A stretch of 5,251 nt of DNA from NCBI GenBank assembly GCA_039933015.1, contig JBDTOX010000191.1:1-5251 (forward strand), given 5' to 3'. The position numbers and the translations under genes were made by a program. This document shows, one piece after another, positions 1 to 5,251 of the stretch (its first letter is position 1; each line of letters begins with the position of its first letter). The stretch is from JBDTOX01 sp039933015. GTDB lineage: Bacteria > Pseudomonadota > Gammaproteobacteria > Burkholderiales > Methylophilaceae. The notes under the pieces were generated by a model. That model was given only the letters and a program-made list of their open reading frames with translations. It made no database searches and was not told where the DNA came from.

Positions 1-1507
1 GGCCTTTGCCCGAGTTGGCGTAGATATCCGCACTACCGCAGATGCGGCTGGCAAACAAACCGAGCATGCCATCATCGCCGCGCCAGAATCGCCGGACATC
101 GTCCCGGTAGAGGCCATTCCACTCCGCCCAGCGCCGCTCAGAAAAACTGCCCACTTCGTATGCTCCGGCGGCATCCCAGGCCTCGGCAATGATTTTCACG
201 TCGCTCAAGATCGGATCCTCTGCAATCCGCTCAAGAACAGGCGCATTGGCCAGCAGCTTGCCGCTGCGGTCCCGGCCCAGAACCGACGCCAGGTCAAACC
301 GGAATCCATCTATATGCATCTCGACCACCCAGTAGCGCAATGCAGCCATGATGTGGTCCTGCACCACAGGATGATTGGCGTTGATGGTGTTGCCTGTGCC
401 TGTGTAGTCATTGTAGCGACGCTTGTTAGGCGCCAGCATGTAGAAAATCGCGTTATCTATTCCGCGGAAACACAATGTCGGGCCCAGTTCGTTTCCCTCC
501 GCCGTGTGATTGAACACGACGTCCAGGATTACTTCAATACCGGCTTGATGAAGCGCCCGCACCATTTCCTTGAACTCCAGCTTCTGCTGGCCCAGGCCTC
601 CCGCACTGCTGTAAGACGCTTTAGGCGCGAAGAAGGCCACCGGATCGTAGCCCCAGTAATTTCTCAGTGGCTGGCCTGTTTGCGGATTGAGGCCTGCCAC
701 CTGGTGTTCGTTGAACTCGTGCACGGGCATCAATTCCACGGCCGTCACGCCCAGTTCTTTCAAATAGGGTATCTTTTCCATCAGCCCGCGGTAGGTGCCG
801 GGATGCTCCACACCGGAGCTTGGATGTATGGTGAAACCGCGCACATGCGTTTCATAAATTACGGTCTTCGACCAGGGGTGCCTGAGCGGCCGGTCGTCAT
901 GCCAATGAAAGTGCTCTTGCGTAAACAAGCATTTTGGCATGGCTCCCGCATCATCGACTTTCGAACAAGCCAGGTCTTGCTCTGGCGCCGCCGGATCGTA
1001 TCCGCGAGCCGATTCGAACTCCCAGTTGGGCACCCGCGAGATTGCCGTCGCAAAAGGGTCCAGGAGCAGCTTGTTGAAATTGAAACGATGTCCTTCACTG
1101 GGTTGATACGGGCCGTCCACCCGGTAGGCATACAACTGGCCAGACCGAATCCCCTCGATCCACACATGCCACACGTCACCGGTGCGGTTGCGCGCGGGAT
1201 CCAGATCAATCACCCTGGCGGCCGCGGCATCTTCGAGATGATCAAACAACTCCAGCCGAACACGGCTGGCGTGACGGCTGAACAAAGAAAAGTTCACTCC
1301 TCCCGCGTATTCATGAGTGCCCATGGGTAACGGAACGCCTATCCGGACTTCAGCGTGTTCGCAGACGTCTTTCAGGTAATCATGCAGCGGGCGTTCGGAC
1401 GTTGTCAGCCTGCTGGCCACGTGCGACTTTTCTACAACCTGGTCGGTTACGGGCCGCAACGGGTCTGTTGGCTGTAGCATGCTTTTCGGTATTTTTGACG
1501 TTTTCAT
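1..1507 (-). CDS. glgX: Glycogen debranching enzyme (GlgX/isoamylase type), C-terminus missing at window edge
   Basis: Cytoplasmic glycoside hydrolase of family GH13 that hydrolyses alpha-1,6 branch linkages, typically on glycogen already shortened by phosphorylase. My translation gives 502 residues without a stop; the family usually has 650-720, so about 150-200 residues lie beyond the left edge. A CBM48-like N-terminal domain spans about residues 55-160 (GVNFSLF at 70-76, then a conserved GHRFN stretch). The GH13 barrel follows: VIYETHVRGFT at 216-226, NYWGYDP at 283-289, and DVVFNHT at 329-335 (conserved region I). GFRFD carries the presumed nucleophile Asp405, and EAW the presumed acid/base Glu442. 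The third catalytic Asp is expected outside the window. The start is uncertain: ATG at 1505-1507 is the longest, preceded by an in-frame stop at 1529-1531, and ATG at 1478-1480 is the alternative. Neither has a strong Shine-Dalgarno sequence. About 50 residues precede the CBM48 domain, longer than in E. coli GlgX. The gene lies 230 bases downstream of the phosphorylase, on the same strand. The family is secure; exact branch-length preference (GlgX or isoamylase/TreX) is not. Confidence 0.95.
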   Translation of the reverse strand, partial: MKTSKIPKSMLQPTDPLRPVTDQVVEKSHVASRLTTSERPLHDYLKDVCEHAEVRIGVPLPMGTHEYAGGVNFSLFSRHASRVRLELFDHLEDAAAARVIDLDPARNRTGDVWHVWIEGIRSGQLYAYRVDGPYQPSEGHRFNFNKLLLDPFATAISRVPNWEFESARGYDPAAPEQDLACSKVDDAGAMPKCLFTQEHFHWHDDRPLRHPWSKTVIYETHVRGFTIHPSSGVEHPGTYRGLMEKIPYLKELGVTAVELMPVHEFNEHQVAGLNPQTGQPLRNYWGYDPVAFFAPKASYSSAGGLGQQKLEFKEMVRALHQAGIEVILDVVFNHTAEGNELGPTLCFRGIDNAIFYMLAPNKRRYNDYTGTGNTINANHPVVQDHIMAALRYWVVEMHIDGFRFDLASVLGRDRSGKLLANAPVLERIAEDPILSDVKIIAEAWDAAGAYEVGSFSERRWAEWNGLYRDDVRRFWRGDDGMLGLFASRICGSADIYANSGKG

Positions 1508-1570
1508 GGGTTTCGCCAGCTCATGAGTTCATTTTTCAGCCCCGGATTAGATTGATAAAGATCTCAGTAC

Positions 1571-1598
1571 ATTCTATGCCTGAACAGCCAGGCTGCAA
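1571..1598 (-). promoter_or_regulatory. Weak sigma70-like promoter candidate for glgX
   Basis: On the minus strand, TTGCAG (1593-1598) and TAGAAT (1571-1576) are separated by 16 bases. The -10 hexamer matches the TATAAT consensus at five of six positions, while the -35 matches TTGACA at only three. Transcription would start near 1564, giving a leader of about 57 bases before ATG 1507. Such a match can arise by chance in 230 bases, so this is a candidate only. Confidence 0.3.
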
Positions 1599-1654
1599 TA
1601 GCCAGCGTCACCATGCCAATCGACGCCATCGCAACAAATGATTAAATCAGGTCG

Positions 1655-1667
1655 ACGCACTGTGCGT
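1655..1667. repeat. Perfect 13-base palindrome in the glgP-glgX gap
   Basis: ACGCAC, a single central T, and GTGCGT form a perfect inverted repeat of two 6-base arms. It lies 70 bases after the phosphorylase stop and upstream of the promoter candidate for glgX. A one-base spacer is too short for a stable RNA hairpin with all pairs formed, and no T-run follows on the minus strand, so a terminator is unlikely. A binding site for a dimeric regulator is possible. No matching regulator family was recognised. Confidence 0.4.
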
Positions 1668-1737
1668 GGGGTCTGAATGCCAACAACAGCTGTTACAGGG
1701 GCTTACTGCTACCGCATCCTCTCTATTTGAAGTCGCA

Positions 1738-4284
1738 TCACCGCTGCCACAGGATATGGGCATCTTCCAGAGCAACCGTCATGCCAGCATGCTGCGGTAT
1801 GAGTCGCGCCGTGTAGTCCGTTGCCGGACGATCTGCAGGCGCCTCCCCGCGATAGGCGTAACCGTTGGTTGCACCCACCAGTTGCCGCATGCGCTTCATC
1901 TCTACTCGCTGCGCTGCGCTACTGTTTACGCCATCGGCATAAAGCTCGACCCGCACTGTATCCGGGTCGAGATCATCAAGATACACTTGAGCCTCAAATA
2001 CGTGCTGCTCGCCATCGGTTTCAATCTTCACTTCGCCGAAGCGCAGCGCGCTCCATTTTTGCTCCAGCGCACGCCGCCAGTTCACCATATCCACGCCGAT
2101 TGCACCTTGATCGGCAGCACGCTCAAGGTAGGCTGAGGCTGCCGGAAGGTAGTGTTGCTCGGTGTATTCGCGTACCGCGCGATTGGAGGAAAAGTGCGGT
2201 GTCAATCGCGACATGCTTTTCCGCATCCGCGCCACCCAGGCGCCGGGGACCCCCTGCGCGTCGCGGGTATAGAATTCGGGGATCACCTCGCGTTCGAGCA
2301 GATCGTAGAGGTCTTCGGCATCACGCGCATCCCATGCCGCATCGTCGCCATGTTCCTGCCCATCCCCCAGCGCCCAACCCACTTCAGGCGTATAGGCTTC
2401 CGCCCACCAGCCGTCCAATACTGACAGATTGATACCGCCATTGACGAGTACCTTCATGCCGCTGGTGCCACACGCTTCCCAAGGGCGTCTGGGGGTGTTA
2501 AGCCAGACGTCCACGCCCTGTACCAATTGCTCGGTCAAATGCATGTCATAGTCACTGAGAAAGATCACATGAGCGCGCACTTCGGGGCGCTGGATAAAAT
2601 GTGTCCATTGCTGGATCAGCGCCTGCCCTGCCAGATCCGCGGGATGGGCCTTGCCGGCCATGATGATTTGTACCGGGCGTTGCGGGTTAGCCAGCAGGCG
2701 CAGCAGGCGCTCAGGGTCGTGCAGCAGCAGATTGGGTCTTTTGTAGGTTGCAAAACGGCGGGCAAACCCCAGCGTCAAAGTGTTGGGATCAAACAGCTGT
2801 TTTGCAGCGGCTACCGCCTCGGGCGGCGCGCCGGATACAGCCAATTGTCGGGACAATCGTTCGCGGACATATCCAACCAGAGACTTGCTGGCATCAGCGC
2901 GAAATTGCCAGAGCCCGACGTCGGAGATGGCGCGAATATGCTGTTCATGGGTTTCCGTCGTCCCCAGCCAGCAGCTCTTGCCACAGACTTCCGTCCAAAG
3001 AGTATCAGCCGCGGCCGAATCCCAGGTCGGCATATGGACGCCGTTGGTCACGTGTCCGACCGGCACTTCTTCCGTTGGCCAGTTTGGAAAGAGTGGCGCA
3101 AACAGGTGCCGGCTCACACTGCCATGCAGGCGGCTCACGCCATTCACCGCTCCACTGCCGCGAATCGCCAGATAAGCCATATTGAAAGGTTCTGACGCGT
3201 CGTTCGGGTCCTGTCGGCCCAGGGCCAGCAAATCGTGGAGTGTTATGCCTAGCTTCTGCTCGGTATAGCCTCTAAGGTATTGCTCTATGAGCGCCGGAGC
3301 GTAACGATCAAACCCGGCGGCCACTGCCGTATGTGTGGTGAAAAGATTGCCCGCCCTGGTAACGGCCAGCGCGGTCTCGAAGGGCTGCCCGGTTTCTGCC
3401 ATGAAACTGCACGCGCGTTCCAGTACCGCGAATGCCGCATGCCCTTCATTCAAGTGGCAAACTTCCGGCTTGATGCCGAGCGCTGCCAGCAGCCGCCATC
3501 CGCCAATCCCAAGCAGCATTTCCTGGGTGAGACGCAACTCCGGCCCGCCGCCGTATAGTTCACTGGTAATGCCTCGATGCGCGGGGTAATTCGCTGTGTC
3601 ATTACTGTCCAGCAGGTATAGCTTCACGCGCCCAACCTGAACCTGCCAGGTACGCAACCAGACCGAGTATCCAGGCAAGACGATTTCTAATCGCAACCAC
3701 TCCCCGTTCGGTTTTCGCAAAGGCGTGATCGGCAACTGCCCCGGGTCGTTGTAGGGATAGAGGGCCTGTTGCGTGCCATCCTTGCCGATGACCTGACGAA
3801 AATAACCTTGCTGGTAGAGCAGACCCACTCCGACTACTGGCACGCCCAGATCGCTGGCGGCCTTGAGTTGATCGCCGGCCACATTGCCGAGGCCGCCCGA
3901 GTATATGGGCAACGCTTCGCTCAACATGAATTCCATGCTGAAATAGGCAATACAGGTGAGCGAAGATTGTGGATAGGTTTGCTGAAACCATGCCGACTCT
4001 TCCGCAGCACTCCGCCGGGCTTGCACCAGATCGTCAACGTTTTTACGGAAAGCGGGATCGGCTAAAACACGCTGGAGTTTCTCCCGTGAGACCGTCTGCA
4101 TGACGGCCCAAGGATTATGCGTAAGCTCCCACAGCACAGGATCCAGCGCTCGCCACACTTGGTCAGCGCCATGATTCCACGATGAACGCATATCCAGGGC
4201 AAGTTCGGCCAGGGAATCAAATCCCTCGACATCCGTGGGTAGCAGGGGGCATTGCGGTTGGCTGACACCTGTCTGTTCACTCAT
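1738..4284 (-). CDS. glgP: Alpha-glucan (glycogen/maltodextrin) phosphorylase, complete
   Basis: Cytoplasmic PLP-dependent enzyme that cleaves terminal alpha-1,4-glucosyl units with phosphate, releasing glucose-1-phosphate. The 848-residue protein fits the alpha-glucan phosphorylase group (TIGR02094 type, GT35-related) found in many bacteria, rather than the E. coli GlgP/MalP type. An N-terminal DUF3417-like domain spans about residues 20-110. The catalytic part begins near IAYFSMEF (112-119) and IYSGGLGNVAGDQLKAASDL (127-146). Further motifs are CHLNEGHAAF (276-285), TTHTAVAAGF (316-325), FARRFATYKR (507-516) and GTSGMK (606-611). By comparison with muscle phosphorylase, Lys611 should hold PLP, and Arg510 and Lys515 should bind phosphate. 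The last 100 residues form a beta-rich tail seen in this family. The ATG at 4282-4284 is chosen because it has a good ribosome binding site and the family-like N-terminus starts there; the open frame continues upstream to about 4947, but that part overlaps the transporter gene. The transporter ends 47 bases upstream, suggesting co-transcription. Substrate preference (glycogen or maltodextrin) cannot be told from sequence. Confidence 0.97.
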   Translation of the reverse strand: MSEQTGVSQPQCPLLPTDVEGFDSLAELALDMRSSWNHGADQVWRALDPVLWELTHNPWAVMQTVSREKLQRVLADPAFRKNVDDLVQARRSAAEESAWFQQTYPQSSLTCIAYFSMEFMLSEALPIYSGGLGNVAGDQLKAASDLGVPVVGVGLLYQQGYFRQVIGKDGTQQALYPYNDPGQLPITPLRKPNGEWLRLEIVLPGYSVWLRTWQVQVGRVKLYLLDSNDTANYPAHRGITSELYGGGPELRLTQEMLLGIGGWRLLAALGIKPEVCHLNEGHAAFAVLERACSFMAETGQPFETALAVTRAGNLFTTHTAVAAGFDRYAPALIEQYLRGYTEQKLGITLHDLLALGRQDPNDASEPFNMAYLAIRGSGAVNGVSRLHGSVSRHLFAPLFPNWPTEEVPVGHVTNGVHMPTWDSAAADTLWTEVCGKSCWLGTTETHEQHIRAISDVGLWQFRADASKSLVGYVRERLSRQLAVSGAPPEAVAAAKQLFDPNTLTLGFARRFATYKRPNLLLHDPERLLRLLANPQRPVQIIMAGKAHPADLAGQALIQQWTHFIQRPEVRAHVIFLSDYDMHLTEQLVQGVDVWLNTPRRPWEACGTSGMKVLVNGGINLSVLDGWWAEAYTPEVGWALGDGQEHGDDAAWDARDAEDLYDLLEREVIPEFYTRDAQGVPGAWVARMRKSMSRLTPHFSSNRAVREYTEQHYLPAASAYLERAADQGAIGVDMVNWRRALEQKWSALRFGEVKIETDGEQHVFEAQVYLDDLDPDTVRVELYADGVNSSAAQRVEMKRMRQLVGATNGYAYRGEAPADRPATDYTARLIPQHAGMTVALEDAHILWQR

Positions 4285-4290
4285 GATCTT

Positions 4291-4296
4291 TCCTTT
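4291..4296 (-). promoter_or_regulatory. Ribosome binding site of glgP
   Basis: On the minus strand AAAGGA lies six bases before the ATG at 4282-4284, in an AT-rich context (AAATTTAAAGG). This purine-rich site at good spacing decides the phosphorylase start, because the reading frame remains open for about 220 more codons upstream. Confidence 0.8.
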
Positions 4297-4331
4297 AAAT
4301 TTGTTCTGGATGGCGCCGCCGCCTGTGCCAT

Positions 4332-5251
4332 CTAGGGTCGCCCTCGTTGGATCAGACATTCGCTGGTTTGTTGCGAGTCGTGGTTCCCAAGATCGCGTGG
4401 CACAAGTAAATGCGGCAGTCGAATGCTTAGCAGCACGCCCAGCGCAGCAAGCCCGGCGGTCAGGAGAAAGGAGGCGCCAGGCAAGGTGGCGATATTGAAG
4501 AGAAGCCCGCCTGCCACCGAGCCCGCAGTGACCCCAAGACTGGCCGCTGCCGTTTGTTTGCCGAGTTCCCAGCCCTGTGCGTGCCCAGCCTTGGTCGAAA
4601 TCCAGTAAATCAGGATCGGCGAGAGAATGCCAGCACTGGCAGAGACGGCACTGATCACGACCAGCATCAAGGTGAAATCCGACGCCCACGGCACGAGGAG
4701 CAGCCCGACCGCCAGCACGGCCAGTGCGGGCGCGATGAACCAGCGGGTCATATCCGGCTTGACCCAGGGCGAAAATACGATTGCTTGCATCACTAACATG
4801 ATCAGGCTGCACTCGGTGAACATCAGCGCGATCTGGTACGGGGTTAAACCAAGTTCCTGTTTGCCACGTAGCGCAAGTCCGACCTCGAAGACCCCGACGC
4901 CGGCCGAAACAATAAAAGTTAGCATGAGCAGCTTTGGCATGAGCCATGCGTCCCTATCGGCCGAGGCTATTACTGCCTTCTTTGATTGATCATGGATTTG
5001 CCTCCTTGGGACGGCAATCGCAACCATAGGCGTTATGAGAAAGGCGAGCAGTGCAGTTGCCGCGAGCGGGATTGCTACCGATCCGGCCGGCATGGCGGCG
5101 CCGAAAAAATCCGCAGCAAAGCGTGTGACGAACACGCTCAGCATTGGGCCGAGCAGGAAGCCGATGATGCCAGCCATGCTGACAAATGCGAGCCGGCGGC
5201 CGCGTCCTTCCTCAGTTGTGAAATCGCCGATGGTAGCCGCCGCGACCGGTG
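4332..5251 (-). CDS. MFS membrane transporter, N-terminus missing at window edge
   Basis: Inner-membrane secondary transporter of the major facilitator superfamily; substrate unknown. The open frame runs to the right edge and gives 305 visible residues ending at TAG (4332-4334). Counting from the first visible residue, a basic loop with GRGRR (15-19) leads into a segment containing GFLLGP (30-35), typical of MFS helix 5. Further hydrophobic segments lie at about 55-80, 105-127, 138-160, 168-187, 192-215, 232-252 and 258-277, giving eight in total. A hydrophilic loop at about 81-103 (charged, rich in K, D and R) matches the central loop between the two six-helix halves. Helices 1-4, about 100-130 residues, would lie beyond the right edge. 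An ATG at 5175-5177 is internal and not the real start, since upstream codons continue the family pattern. The gene ends 47 bases before the phosphorylase with no terminator visible, so the two probably share an mRNA. A sugar or maltodextrin role would fit the context, but a drug/metabolite exporter is equally compatible with the sequence. Confidence 0.9.
   Translation of the reverse strand, partial: PVAAATIGDFTTEEGRGRRLAFVSMAGIIGFLLGPMLSVFVTRFAADFFGAAMPAGSVAIPLAATALLAFLITPMVAIAVPRRQIHDQSKKAVIASADRDAWLMPKLLMLTFIVSAGVGVFEVGLALRGKQELGLTPYQIALMFTECSLIMLVMQAIVFSPWVKPDMTRWFIAPALAVLAVGLLLVPWASDFTLMLVVISAVSASAGILSPILIYWISTKAGHAQGWELGKQTAAASLGVTAGSVAGGLLFNIATLPGASFLLTAGLAALGVLLSIRLPHLLVPRDLGNHDSQQTSECLIQRGRP

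Larger units (their letters stand above)
1508..1737. other. Intergenic region between glgP and glgX
   Basis: This 230-base stretch separates the phosphorylase stop from the first possible glgX start. It is more AT-rich near glgX. It contains a perfect palindrome (1655-1667), a second 10-base palindrome AACAGCTGTT (1685-1694), a weak promoter candidate (1571-1598), a 21-codon hydrophobic ORF (1564-1629, minus) and two tiny minus-strand ORFs (1521-1532 and 1504-1524) joined by ATGA overlaps. I see no GC-rich hairpin followed by a T-run behind the phosphorylase stop, so there is no evidence of an intrinsic terminator here. Its length and content make separate control of glgX plausible, but read-through from glgP is equally possible. 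Confidence 0.6.

Noticed and set aside
314..1330. A 338-codon open frame on the plus strand
   Set aside because: It lies wholly antisense to the debranching enzyme, whose conserved motifs are on the minus strand. Its translation is rich in His, Arg and Cys and resembles no known domain, so it is a shadow frame.
1685..1694. AACAGCTGTT palindrome as a terminator after the phosphorylase
   Set aside because: It has only 10 bases with no loop, is not GC-rich, and no T-run follows on the minus strand.
2691..2731. Cluster of CAGCAG repeats on the plus strand
   Set aside because: It encodes the Leu- and Ala-rich stretch ERLLRLLANPQ of the phosphorylase on the minus strand, so codon usage explains it.
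2527..3195. A 222-codon open frame on the plus strand inside the phosphorylase
   Set aside because: It is antisense to well-conserved phosphorylase sequence, and several other frames in the same stretch are also open, which is common in GC-rich coding DNA.
4297..4331. Terminator or promoter in the gap between transporter and phosphorylase
   Set aside because: GGCGCC and GGCGGCGG repeats are present, but there is no stem-loop with a T-run and no acceptable -35/-10 pair in the 47-base gap.
4285..4947. A 221-codon in-frame N-terminal extension of the phosphorylase
   Set aside because: The frame stays open upstream of the ATG at 4282-4284, but this part overlaps the transporter gene in another frame, has low-complexity Arg/Gly/Cys-rich composition, and the family-like protein begins right after a good ribosome binding site at 4291-4296.

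Overview
The window holds three genes, all on the minus strand. Transcription runs from right to left: an MFS membrane transporter (N-terminus cut by the right edge), then a complete alpha-glucan phosphorylase of the glgP group, then a glycogen/alpha-glucan debranching enzyme of the GlgX/isoamylase type (C-terminus cut by the left edge). No RNA gene, insertion sequence, CRISPR array or phage feature was found. Both enzymes show the conserved motifs of their families, and the base composition is moderately GC-rich and looks even by eye. This suggests an ordinary chromosomal locus of a free-living bacterium. A proteobacterium is the best guess from the style of the protein sequences, but the sequence alone does not prove it.

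Region by region: 4332-5251 is the transporter, showing about eight of the usual twelve membrane segments. A 47-base gap follows, carrying a clear ribosome binding site and no visible terminator. The phosphorylase fills 1738-4284 (848 residues). Next is a 230-base intergenic stretch (1508-1737). It contains a perfect 13-base palindrome, a weak sigma70-like promoter candidate, a possible 21-residue membrane mini-ORF and two tiny overlapping ORFs just before the next gene. The debranching enzyme covers 1-1507, showing 502 residues out of an expected 650-720.

The two enzymes form a classic degradation pair. The phosphorylase releases glucose-1-phosphate from the ends of alpha-1,4-glucan chains until it stalls near a branch, and the debranching enzyme hydrolyses the alpha-1,6 branch stubs so that degradation can continue. 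The transporter is close enough to the phosphorylase to share its mRNA, but its substrate cannot be read from the sequence. No glycogen synthesis genes (glgA, glgB, glgC) lie in the window.

I found no convincing new biological system here. The most interesting points are the link of an MFS transporter to the glucan phosphorylase, the structured gap before glgX, and the long N-terminal extension with unclear start codon of the debranching enzyme.
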